Notes under the pieces: model-generated
The model's input: only the letters and a program-made list of their open reading frames with translations
What the model was told of the DNA's origin: nothing
Databases searched by the model: none
Shown here: in pieces, positions 7,694-14,646 of the stretch
Position numbering within the stretch: the first letter of the stretch is position 1
How the letters are laid out: the number at the start of each line of letters is the position of its first letter
Source of the DNA: Halanaerobiales bacterium
Lineage (GTDB): Bacteria; Bacillota; Halanaerobiia; Halanaerobiales; DTU029
Direction: 5' to 3'
Length of the DNA: 48,280 nt
Assembly: GCA_025451675.1 (NCBI GenBank)
Contig: JANWJZ010000067.1
Coordinates: 1 to 48,280 of the forward strand
Made by a program: the position numbers and the translations under genes

Positions 7694-8935
7694 CTAATGA
7701 TGATAAATGGACTCCACCGGGTCCTTATCTGCCGCCCAATAAGCCGGTAAAATACTGGCAAGAAGTGATACCAGTACACCGAAGGCAAAAACTTCAATAA
7801 AGGCAATAGGATTCCAGACAGCATAGATTTTACCCAGGACAGGCAGGCCAAAGGAAGCCATATCTATTCCGTATAAGGCTTCAAAATCCAGGCCATAAAC
7901 AGATAAAAACCAGACTGTTGCTAAACCCAGAATTATACCGATAATTCCTCCAATAATCCCGATCCCTGTTGACTCCAGGACAAAGGTATAGACTATTTCC
8001 CTATTCTGCAGGCCCAGGGCCTTCATCATGCCAATCTCTTCCATCCGCTCAAGGGCAGCCAGTATTACTGTATTGATTATAGCTATGGCTGCAATGACCA
8101 AAATAATCGTCAGGATAACCTTTTTCTCCATTTCAGCAGCCCCCAGAAAGCTAAAGGCCTCCAGGTCCTCCCAGGAATAAACAGCCAACCTACTATTCTT
8201 ATTTTTTAAATCTAATTCCAGTTCTTCCGCCACCCTGGCAGCCTGTCCTTTATCCTCCAGCCTGATAATGATCTTACTGGCCTGCCCTTCAACATCCAGA
8301 GCCTGCCGGGCCAGCTCCAGCGGAAGATAAACAATATTCTGGTTAACATTAGGGTTACCGGTATGTAAAAGGCCAGCTATCTCCACATCTATGGTATTAA
8401 AGGAATTATTCCTATCTTTTACCAGAAGGGTTATATAATCACCGATACCCAGGTCCATCAACTCAGCCAGCCTCTTGCCCAGAACCGCCTTATACTCACC
8501 CTGCCGGAAAATATCCCCCTCTACAAATTGCTTATCCAGATTAAAAACCGCCAGAAAATCTTCAGGGATGATACCCTTGCCTATAACCGGCAGGTCATCT
8601 ATCCCGTTACTGAGCAGGGCAGAAAAACTCAATTCGGCCAGGCTGGCCTTATATCCCGACAGATTCTTTACCTCTGCCAGCAAACCCTCGTCTACAGTAA
8701 TTAAATTATCCAGAGGGAGTTCATCCTCTTCCTCCCAATAGCCTTCAGCCATTACCTGTAGATGACCGCTTTCATAATCTATAATTGTCTCATAGGAAAG
8801 CTCTGTCATCCCGCCAATGAGGGAATCAAAAAAGATATATATTACAATAGCCATGGCAATTATGATTGATGTAAAGATAGTACGGTTACGGTGCCTGACC
8901 AGATTCTTGAAGGCCAGTTTAGTCAGAAAAAGCAT
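7694..8935 (-). CDS. ABC transporter permease, FtsX/LolC-like (first)
   Basis: 413 residues from ATG 8935, chosen because AAAGGAGGG lies just upstream; the frame stays open nine codons further but without a ribosome site. Topology matches its neighbour: an N-terminal helix after LTKLAFKNLVRHRNRT, a large extracytoplasmic domain, then three helices with the MEEIGMMKALGLQNREIVYTF coupling helix. The two permeases are divergent enough to form a heterodimer, as LolC and LolE do. The start overlaps the ATPase stop by 17 bp, indicating translational coupling. Confidence 0.9.
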   Translation of the reverse strand: MLFLTKLAFKNLVRHRNRTIFTSIIIAMAIVIYIFFDSLIGGMTELSYETIIDYESGHLQVMAEGYWEEEDELPLDNLITVDEGLLAEVKNLSGYKASLAELSFSALLSNGIDDLPVIGKGIIPEDFLAVFNLDKQFVEGDIFRQGEYKAVLGKRLAELMDLGIGDYITLLVKDRNNSFNTIDVEIAGLLHTGNPNVNQNIVYLPLELARQALDVEGQASKIIIRLEDKGQAARVAEELELDLKNKNSRLAVYSWEDLEAFSFLGAAEMEKKVILTIILVIAAIAIINTVILAALERMEEIGMMKALGLQNREIVYTFVLESTGIGIIGGIIGIILGLATVWFLSVYGLDFEALYGIDMASFGLPVLGKIYAVWNPIAFIEVFAFGVLVSLLASILPAYWAADKDPVESIYHH

Positions 8936-9626
8936 TGGCCTCCCTCCTTTTATCACCGGCAATCAGGCCATCCCTGATTTCCAGCATCCGCCGGGCATAT
9001 TCCATCACCAGGGGATCATGGGTGGAAAAGATAAAGGTAGTGCCCAGTTCTTTATTCATTTTCAGCATTACCTTTAAAACCTCTTCACTGGTACTGGAAT
9101 CCAGATTGGCTGTCGGCTCATCTGCCAGAACCAGTACGGGCTCCTTTACCAGGGCCCTGGCAATGGCCACCCTCTGTTTCTGGCCGCCAGAAAGCTCATG
9201 CGGCCTCCTGTTTTCCATCCCTTCCAGGCCGACAGCAGCCAGTATATTTAAAACCCGTTCCTTAATCTCCCTGTTATTATACTTATTGATCAACCTGAGG
9301 GCAAACTCCACATTCTCATAAGCCGTCAAAACAGGGATCAGGTTATAGCTCTGGAAGATAAAACCTATATTATATCTCCGTACCATGGCCAATTCTTTTT
9401 TATCAAGCTCATTTAATTCTCTTCCATTGAAAATAATCGTACCACTGCTGGGTTTATCCAGGCAGCCAATCATATTTAACATGGTAGTTTTTCCGGAACC
9501 GGATGGCCCGAAAACAGTAGTAAACTCTCCTTCCTCTACCTGCAGGTCAATCCCCCTTAAGGCCGGCACCTCAATCTGGCCTTGTTTATAAATCTTCCTG
9601 ACTACCTTCAATTCCAGTAAAGCCAT
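8919..9626 (-). CDS. ABC transporter ATP-binding protein, LolD/MacB type
   Basis: 235 residues, a complete nucleotide-binding domain of the LolD/FtsE/MacB group. Walker A GPSGSGKT is at 40-47, the Q-loop at FQSYN (91-95), LSGGQ signature at 145-149, Walker B VLVLADE at 164-170, and the switch histidine in FSTHDP. It powers the two downstream permeases. It is the first structural gene after tetR (41 bp). The N-terminal MALLELKVVRKIYKQGQIEVPALRGID is typical of the lipoprotein-release subfamily; substrate specificity cannot be decided from the ATPase. Confidence 0.93.
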   Translation of the reverse strand: MALLELKVVRKIYKQGQIEVPALRGIDLQVEEGEFTTVFGPSGSGKTTMLNMIGCLDKPSSGTIIFNGRELNELDKKELAMVRRYNIGFIFQSYNLIPVLTAYENVEFALRLINKYNNREIKERVLNILAAVGLEGMENRRPHELSGGQKQRVAIARALVKEPVLVLADEPTANLDSSTSEEVLKVMLKMNKELGTTFIFSTHDPLVMEYARRMLEIRDGLIAGDKRREANAFSD

Positions 9627-9667
9627 TTCTTTTACCTCCCCATTACTTTTTATATCTGTATAAATAA

Positions 9668-10279
9668 CTACCTCTTTTTAATGCCATTCTCTACAAAATA
9701 AAGCATCTTATCATAAATCTCCATATCATCCATATCTATTTTTCCATCTTCCATAACTAAATCTACTAAAGAGTAGGTAAGAACGCTCAGCATATGAGCC
9801 AGCAAATCCAGATCTGCCTCAGGATCTACTTCTCCTTTTTCCTGTCCATATTTCAATAACTGTTTAAAAAAATCATTGTTTCTGTCCATGTTTTCTCCAT
9901 AGAGCTCATGCAAAAGCTCCTTATCTGCCAGTAACATCTCACCAATTGGTACAAGTCGTGGATTTTCCTTTGCAAACCTGATTCCGCTCAGAAAAACCTC
10001 CCGCAGAAGCTGGAAAAAGCCATATTTATCCCTGTTCAGCAACATATCCTTATTTATATATGACATCTTCTTTTTAGCAATAGTTTCCATAAGGTATTTA
10101 TATAGATCCTTTTTATCCTCAAAATACTGATAAAAACTACCCTTGGCTATACCGGCATTATCTGCGATGGCAGTTACCCTGGCCTTATGAAAGGAATAAC
10201 GGGAAAATTCGTCAATGGCTGCCTCTATAATCCTCTGTCTCTTCTCTTCAGGTAGATTAAAAAATGTTTCAGTGGGCAT
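9668..10279 (-). CDS. TetR/AcrR family regulator of the Lol-like module
   Basis: 203 residues. The N-terminal helix-turn-helix (about 14-60) carries the family signature AIADNAGIAKGSFYQYFEDKKDLYKYLM. The C-terminal all-helical part is the ligand-binding and dimerisation domain. It is first in the run tetR-ATPase-permease-permease-lolA-like-beta-barrel. A consensus promoter and a perfect palindrome lie directly upstream, so autorepression and control of the whole run are likely. The ligand is unknown; membrane lipids, hydrophobic compounds or envelope damage are guesses. Confidence 0.9.
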   Translation of the reverse strand: MPTETFFNLPEEKRQRIIEAAIDEFSRYSFHKARVTAIADNAGIAKGSFYQYFEDKKDLYKYLMETIAKKKMSYINKDMLLNRDKYGFFQLLREVFLSGIRFAKENPRLVPIGEMLLADKELLHELYGENMDRNNDFFKQLLKYGQEKGEVDPEADLDLLAHMLSVLTYSLVDLVMEDGKIDMDDMEIYDKMLYFVENGIKKR

Positions 10280-10313
10280 TCTGATCTCCTTTCTAAAATA
10301 TTATAATCATGAA

Positions 10314-10339
10314 ATATGAATATGACTTCATATTCATAT
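10314..10339. promoter_or_regulatory. Probable TetR operator (26-bp palindrome)
   Basis: Two perfect 12-bp arms (ATATGAATATGA / TCATATTCATAT) around a CT centre, lying just downstream of the -10 box of the tetR promoter, roughly +8 to +33. A second, overlapping perfect palindrome ATTCATATGAAT occupies 10332-10343. This is the expected position for an autorepressor. Confidence 0.75.
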
Positions 10340-10353
10340 GAATCTCTGGTCAT

Positions 10354-10382
10354 ATTATACTAAAAGAAAAAAGGATAGTCAA
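10354..10382 (-). promoter_or_regulatory. Sigma-A promoter of the tetR operon
   Basis: On the minus strand TTGACT (10377-10382) and a perfect TATAAT (10354-10359) are separated by 17 bp, 75 bp upstream of the tetR start codon. Confidence 0.85.
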
Positions 10383-10414
10383 GCCAGATTAACTTTACAT
10401 TGTTTTGTAAAAAA

Positions 10415-10440
10415 ATACCTGAACTTATAAGTTCAGGTAT
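10415..10440 (-). terminator. Rho-independent terminator after hflX
   Basis: Stem ATACCTGAAC / GTTCAGGTAT with a TTATAA centre. On the minus strand it is followed by seven T residues. It starts 10 bp past the hflX stop and separates hflX from the tetR promoter. Confidence 0.9.
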
Positions 10441-10450
10441 TGCGGAATAA

Positions 10451-11758
10451 TTAGCTTATATTGTTATGAGTACTGGAATTATCCATACAATTATCCGTCC
10501 TAATTACATATTCTTTATACCGTTCATAATCACTGGCCCTGCATTCCACGAGCAATAAAGTGCCATTTTCCTCATAAGCAACCTTCAATACACTGGCCTT
10601 TTCATGAAAATAAGACATCAAATCTCCCCGGTCAAAGGGAATCAGGAATTCACAACAAACATAATCTTCAAAAAGATTCTTTCTGACTAAATTGATTAAC
10701 TCCTCCAGGCCTATTTTTTCTCTGGCTGAAAGATAGACTACATTATCCTTCACCAGGGGAATCTGTATATCTGTTAAATCAGCCTTATTAAAGGCATAAA
10801 TAATAGGAATATCCTTAACCCCTATTTCTTTCAGTGTTTTGTTGGTTACCTCGATATAGGTCTCATAACGGGGATCGGAACAATCTACAACATGAATTAA
10901 AAGGTCTGCTTCTGCCACTTCTTCCAGTGTAGAATGAAAGGCCTTTACCAGGTGATGTGGTAATTTATTGATAAAACCGACTGTATCAGTAAGAAGAAAA
11001 ATCTTGTTATCAGGCAGGACTATTTTTCTGATAGAGGTCTCCAGGGTGGCAAAAAGCATATCCTTTTCAAAAACCTGTTTATCCAGCGAACCCTGGAAAA
11101 GCTCTATCATTTTGTTCATAATCGTTGATTTCCCCGCATTTGTATAACCAACCAGGGAAACCAGCGGTAAACCGCTCCTCTCTCTTTTCTTCCGTTGTAT
11201 TTTTCTCCTGGAAGTAAGTACATCCAGTTCTTTCTTTAAGCTGCTTATCCTATCCTCAATTTTTCTCCGGTCCAGTTCCAGGCCGGTTTCACCAGCACCC
11301 CTGTTGGCAAAGCCTGCCCCGCCGCCCTGCTGGTCATACATCTTCCTTCCTACCAGGCGGGGAAGCATGTATTGCAACCTGGCAACCTCTACCTGAAGTT
11401 TCGCTTCTCTTGTCCTGGCCCGCCGGGCAAAAATATCCAGTATCAACATGGTCCGGTCAATTGCCTCTATCCCAAGTTTATCTTCCAGGACACGAATCTG
11501 GGAAGGGGATAACTCATCATTTGCAATCAGGAGGTCGGCTTCCGTATAATCGATTAAGCCTTTAAGTTCTTCCAGCTTGCCTTTACCCAGATAGTGACTA
11601 CTATTAATCTGGTCCATATTCTGGGTTATCTCTCCCACTACCTCTATATCACAGGCAAAAGCCAGCCCCCTTAATTCCTCCATCAGATGAACAAAATCAT
11701 CTTCCCTATTTCTGTAATCTACCCCAACCAGTATCCCTTTTAACTTCTCATCCATCAT
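10451..11758 (-). CDS. hflX: Ribosome-associated GTPase HflX
   Basis: 435 residues, normal family length. The N-terminal HflX domain (about 1-190) includes the glycine-rich QQGGGAGFANRGAGETGLELDRR segment near 143-165 and a basic coiled coil. The G domain starts at about 198 with G1 GYTNAGKST (204-212), then DTVGFINKLPHHLV (G3) and NKADL (G4). A C-terminal domain follows. HflX binds the large ribosomal subunit and splits or rescues stalled ribosomes under stress. It is 40 bp downstream of the MATE gene with no hairpin between, so the two may share a transcript. Confidence 0.95.
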   Translation of the reverse strand: MMDEKLKGILVGVDYRNREDDFVHLMEELRGLAFACDIEVVGEITQNMDQINSSHYLGKGKLEELKGLIDYTEADLLIANDELSPSQIRVLEDKLGIEAIDRTMLILDIFARRARTREAKLQVEVARLQYMLPRLVGRKMYDQQGGGAGFANRGAGETGLELDRRKIEDRISSLKKELDVLTSRRKIQRKKRERSGLPLVSLVGYTNAGKSTIMNKMIELFQGSLDKQVFEKDMLFATLETSIRKIVLPDNKIFLLTDTVGFINKLPHHLVKAFHSTLEEVAEADLLIHVVDCSDPRYETYIEVTNKTLKEIGVKDIPIIYAFNKADLTDIQIPLVKDNVVYLSAREKIGLEELINLVRKNLFEDYVCCEFLIPFDRGDLMSYFHEKASVLKVAYEENGTLLLVECRASDYERYKEYVIRTDNCMDNSSTHNNIS

Positions 11759-11798
11759 TTAACATCCTTTCATAATCCAAAACAGAATGGCCTGTAAA

Positions 11799-13196
11799 TT
11801 ATCCTGCCAGGTCTGTTTCCAGTACAGCCTTTCCTCTCCATTTACCTTTTCTATAAAAGAAGGTATTTATGAGAGAGCCCAACACCCAGGCTATTAACAA
11901 TGAAACAAAGACAGCTTCTGGTCTGCCGGTCGGATATTCAGGACTTTGGGTCAGATAGGCCAGACCATAAGCCAGGGGTACCCGGATCAGGATTGTGGTC
12001 ACCATTGAAATCCACATGGGTGTCATGGTATCACCGGCACCACGCATTACGCCGGATAAGACCTGTGTTACAGCCATAGCAATATACCCGGGTGCCAGAA
12101 TCTTCATCAAATACATGCTTAAATCAACCAGTTCTGCTGTATCTGTAAATATTCTCATGAGATATTTACCAAATACCAGGATAATAATCGTTATAACTGT
12201 GGCGACAGAGACGGCCATCTTCAGGCCATCTTTTGTCCCCTTCTCCACCCTATCTATTTTCCCGGCCCCTATATTCTGCCCTGCATAGGTGGTCATGGCA
12301 GTCCCAAAGGAAAAGTTAGGCATCATGGCAAATCCGTCAACACGCATGATGATAACATTAGCAGCAATAACCATCTCACCAAAACTATTGGTCAGGGACT
12401 GTACGGCTATCATGGCGAAGGAAAATATAGCCTGGGTTACACCGGAAGGCAGGCCAAGGCGTATAAGCCTGCCTGGAAATCCCCTCTTAAGCTTCAACAT
12501 CTTTAAATTTAAGTCAAAATGTTCCTTCATTCCCATCAATTTAATCAGACAGAGAATAGCGGAAATACCCTGGGCAATCACTGTCGCCAGGGCAACACCG
12601 GGAACACCCATATTAAAACCTGCCACAAACCAGATATCCAGAACAACATTCAGTACTGTTGAAACAAGGAGAAAAATCAGTGCTGAGAAAGAATCGCCCA
12701 ATCCCCGTAAAATACCGGATAAAATATTATAATAAGAAAAACCGGCAGCACCCAGAAAGAATATCTTTAAATAACCATCACTCCAATCAATAATGGAAGC
12801 CGGTGTATTAAGGAATTGTAACAAAGGACGGGTAAGCATCGGGCCAAGAATCATTATAATCAAGGAAGTAAGGGCTGTCAGTGTCATGGAAACACCGATA
12901 GTCCGGGAAAGGCCTTCCCGGTCCCTGGCACCAAAATATTGGGAAACCATGATTCCTGCCCCTGTGGCAACACCAACAAAAAGTACCAGGAGGAGATTTA
13001 ATATCGGCCCGGCACTGCCTACTGCTGCAAGGGCATTATCTCCTATATACCTGCCTACAACAATAGAGTCAGCAGTATTATAAAACTGTTGGGCAATATT
13101 CCCTATTAACATTGGAATTGAAAATTCCAGTATTCTTTTCCAGGGGGTTCCCTCAGTCATATCTTTTGCTGCAAACAATTTACTAATTTTTAGCAT
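11799..13196 (-). CDS. MATE family efflux transporter
   Basis: 465 residues with twelve predicted membrane segments in two homologous halves. Hallmarks are the N-terminal FSIPMLIGNIAQQFYNTADSIVVGRYIG and the repeated APGYIAMAVTQVLSGVMRGAGDT in the second half. MATE proteins export cationic drugs or metabolites by H+ or Na+ antiport. Start set at ATG 13196 because GGAGG lies eight bases upstream; that Shine-Dalgarno sequence would be inside the coding region if the ATG at 13211 were used. The C-terminal tail is short and basic. Substrate is not predictable. Confidence 0.93.
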   Translation of the reverse strand: MLKISKLFAAKDMTEGTPWKRILEFSIPMLIGNIAQQFYNTADSIVVGRYIGDNALAAVGSAGPILNLLLVLFVGVATGAGIMVSQYFGARDREGLSRTIGVSMTLTALTSLIIMILGPMLTRPLLQFLNTPASIIDWSDGYLKIFFLGAAGFSYYNILSGILRGLGDSFSALIFLLVSTVLNVVLDIWFVAGFNMGVPGVALATVIAQGISAILCLIKLMGMKEHFDLNLKMLKLKRGFPGRLIRLGLPSGVTQAIFSFAMIAVQSLTNSFGEMVIAANVIIMRVDGFAMMPNFSFGTAMTTYAGQNIGAGKIDRVEKGTKDGLKMAVSVATVITIIILVFGKYLMRIFTDTAELVDLSMYLMKILAPGYIAMAVTQVLSGVMRGAGDTMTPMWISMVTTILIRVPLAYGLAYLTQSPEYPTGRPEAVFVSLLIAWVLGSLINTFFYRKGKWRGKAVLETDLAG

Positions 13197-13271
13197 AACT
13201 ATAGCCTCCATATCATATATTTCATGTTATATTATAATAAACTACTACATTATTGCATAGATATACACAAA

Positions 13272-13321
13272 AAATCCCTCCTTATAAGAAATAAGAACGG
13301 AAAATTATTAAGGAGAGATTT
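13272..13321 (-). terminator. Long hairpin with T-run between ribU and the MATE gene
   Basis: On the minus strand, 13-base arms (AAATCTCTCCTTA / TAAGGAGGGATTT, one G-U pair) enclose a 24-base loop and are followed by TTTTTTGTG. It lies 147 bp past the ribU stop and 75 bp before the MATE start. It acts as a terminator for ribU, or possibly as a leader element for the MATE gene. Confidence 0.5.
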
Positions 13322-13432
13322 CCATAATAGCTTTTTAAAGAATTCAATACAGAACTATTTTAACATATTTAATTTTTATATACAAGAGCAAAACTCCAGA
13401 TAATGAACCCCCATTCAGCTTTTTTTCCTATT

Positions 13433-13478
13433 ATTCCTTTAATATCTTATCATCCCTTTAATATCTCATCATTCCTTT
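13433..13478. repeat. 19-bp tandem repeat at the 3' end of ribU
   Basis: On the minus strand AAAGGAATGATGAGATATT (13460-13478) and AAAGGGATGATAAGATATT (13441-13459) are adjacent 19-mers differing at two positions, followed by a partial third copy. The first unit includes the ribU stop codon. It spans the coding end and the 3' untranslated region. Confidence 0.7.
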
Positions 13479-14023
13479 AGTAATCTGGATATTTTTTTAT
13501 AAATAAGCATAACTACAATACTATTTACCCCGCCCTTGACTAAATTAAAGGGCAGAATAAAAGTAAACAAAAAGCCCCATTCTGCCGGCAGCCCATATAA
13601 AGGGAAGATTATAAACTTATTTGATAATAAAGCAAGGAAGCTCATGACCAGGGTTCCACAGATTACACTAATAACGGCAGTCCTTTTACTTTTATTCTGG
13701 CTGTAAATCAAACCTGCCGTCATTACAAAGGAACTGCCTACTATAAAATTAGAGAGTTCCCCCACTCCTCCGGTAGTAGTTTTTGTCAAAAAATCCACAA
13801 TATTTCTGATCAGGACAATCAATACTCCATAAACAGGGCCAAGGCTAAAACTTCCGAGCAAAGCGGGAAGTTCTGCAATATCCAGTTTCAGGTACTCAGG
13901 AAAAAAGGGTAAAGGCATCCTGATAAAGGTCAAAAGGTAAGAAGTAGCTGCCAGCAGGGATACTTTTACCAGGGCATTCGTCTTTATCTTCCCCCTGCTC
14001 ATTGTTTTAGAGCTTACATTCAT
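13469..14023 (-). CDS. ribU: ECF transporter S component, riboflavin-specific RibU
   Basis: 184 residues, a small hydrophobic protein with about six membrane segments, the size and topology of ECF substrate-binding subunits. The ASLLAATSYLLTFIRMPLPFFPEYLKLDIAELPALLGSF region is characteristic of RibU, followed by GPVYGVLIVLIRNIVDFLTKTTTGGVGELSNFIVGSSF. It captures riboflavin and works with a shared energising module (EcfA, EcfA', EcfT), not encoded here. The FMN riboswitch and terminator upstream support the riboflavin assignment. GGAGGGG precedes the ATG. Confidence 0.93.
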   Translation of the reverse strand: MNVSSKTMSRGKIKTNALVKVSLLAATSYLLTFIRMPLPFFPEYLKLDIAELPALLGSFSLGPVYGVLIVLIRNIVDFLTKTTTGGVGELSNFIVGSSFVMTAGLIYSQNKSKRTAVISVICGTLVMSFLALLSNKFIIFPLYGLPAEWGFLFTFILPFNLVKGGVNSIVVMLIYKKISRLLKE

Positions 14024-14063
14024 CTTTAATCCCCTCCAGTAAATGTATTATAATAAATAAAAA

Positions 14064-14083
14064 TCCCTGATATACATCAGGGA
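14064..14083 (-). terminator. Riboswitch-controlled terminator of ribU
   Basis: 8-bp stem TCCCTGAT / ATCAGGGA with a 4-base loop, followed on the minus strand by TTTTTATTTATT. It lies between the FMN aptamer and the ribU start codon, the position of a transcription-attenuation expression platform. Confidence 0.85.
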
Positions 14084-14099
14084 CAGGACAAATAAAAAA

Positions 14100-14220
14100 C
14101 TATCTTCTCCCATCCAGACTTTACTGTCGGCTCTGGAATTTCACCAGATCAGCTCTTTACCAGGTAAAGAGTTCGCGGGCTATACCGCCGGTCGGGAATT
14201 TCACCCTGCCCTGAAGATAT
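14100..14220 (-). promoter_or_regulatory. FMN riboswitch (RFN element)
   Basis: The minus strand carries the conserved RFN blocks in order: ATCTTCAGGGCAGGGTGAAA, TTCCCGACCGGCGGT, AGCCCGCGA, a variable GC-poor stem (CTCTTTACCTGGTAAAGAG), GATCTGGTGAAATTCCAGAG, CCGACAGTAAAGTCTGGATG and the closing GGGAGAAGA. FMN binding should favour the downstream terminator and shut off riboflavin uptake. Confidence 0.97.
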
Positions 14221-14252
14221 ATCAATTCCTATTTTTAATTGTATCTTCTATA

Positions 14253-14280
14253 ATTATATCATATTAATTAGCCAGGTCAA
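14253..14280 (-). promoter_or_regulatory. Sigma-A promoter of the FMN riboswitch/ribU
   Basis: On the minus strand TTGACC (14275-14280) and TATAAT (14253-14258) are separated by 16 bp, about 33 bp upstream of the aptamer. Confidence 0.75.
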
Positions 14281-14287
14281 TAGCATT

Positions 14288-14527
14288 TTACAAATTCTTC
14301 TTATCCATTCCCGTATAAATATGCACAGCATCCCGCATAAATTCTGTTATACCAGGCTGTTTTTCAGCAAAATAAGATTCATAATAATCCTTAAACCGGT
14401 CGTCTTCAACATAGAGCTGGGACAGGCCGGCATGGGCTTCCTTTGAATAATTATCCCAATAAAAAATTAACCAGCGGCGATGCAGATCTGCTGCTTTCTG
14501 TGCCAGCTCACCTCCTGACAATATCAC
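14288..14527 (-). CDS. Orphan C-terminal TipAS-domain fragment (probable decayed MerR-type regulator)
   Basis: Up to 79 residues. The segment from KAADLHRRWLIFYW through LYVEDDRF to KPGITEFMRDAV-like QPGITEFMRDAVHIY lines up with the C-terminal half of TipAS, the thiopeptide-binding domain of TipA-type MerR regulators (AAEDHRQ..., MYVSDERF, KPGLAAYMRDAI in Streptomyces). The MerR DNA-binding part and the first half of TipAS are missing. The longest frame opens with a GTG inside the -10 box. The only good Shine-Dalgarno sequence (AGGAGGTG, 14510-14517) is followed in frame by CTG at 14506, not ATG. Whether it is translated is doubtful; a deletion remnant is the simplest reading. Confidence 0.6.
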   Translation of the reverse strand: MILSGGELAQKAADLHRRWLIFYWDNYSKEAHAGLSQLYVEDDRFKDYYESYFAEKQPGITEFMRDAVHIYTGMDKKNL

Positions 14528-14556
14528 TATACATCCTTACGTTACGTTAAAGTCAA
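14526..14556 (-). promoter_or_regulatory. MerR-type promoter with 19-bp spacer
   Basis: On the minus strand TTGACT is followed after 19 bp by TATAGT (14526-14531). The spacer contains an imperfect dyad around TTAACGTAACGTAA. An over-long 19-bp spacer with a dyad inside it is the signature of promoters activated by MerR-family proteins, matching the TipAS fragment behind it. Confidence 0.65.
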
Positions 14557-14613
14557 GGGGTTTTTTCAAAGAATTTATCTTCTCCAAAAAATAATTCATT
14601 TCCCTAAAAAATA

Positions 14614-14634
14614 AAGGACAGCAAATCTGTCCTT
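14614..14634 (-). terminator. Rho-independent terminator after the 403-residue secreted protein
   Basis: 8-bp stem AAGGACAG / CTGTCCTT with a 5-base loop. On the minus strand it is followed by TATTTTTTA. It starts 13 bp past the stop codon. Confidence 0.85.
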
Positions 14635-14646
14635 CTATTTTCCTCC

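Noticed and set aside
7654-7851. 65-codon minus-strand frame overlapping the junction of the two permeases
   Set aside because: Out of frame with both permeases, lies entirely inside their coding regions, no domain.
12289-12732. Plus-strand open frames opposite the MATE gene (also those near 11995 and 12793)
   Set aside because: Shadows of the MATE coding frame with no Shine-Dalgarno sequence and no recognisable domain.
13433-13478. Short tandem repeat considered as a CRISPR start
   Set aside because: Units are directly adjacent with no spacers, only about 2.5 copies, and no cas genes are nearby.
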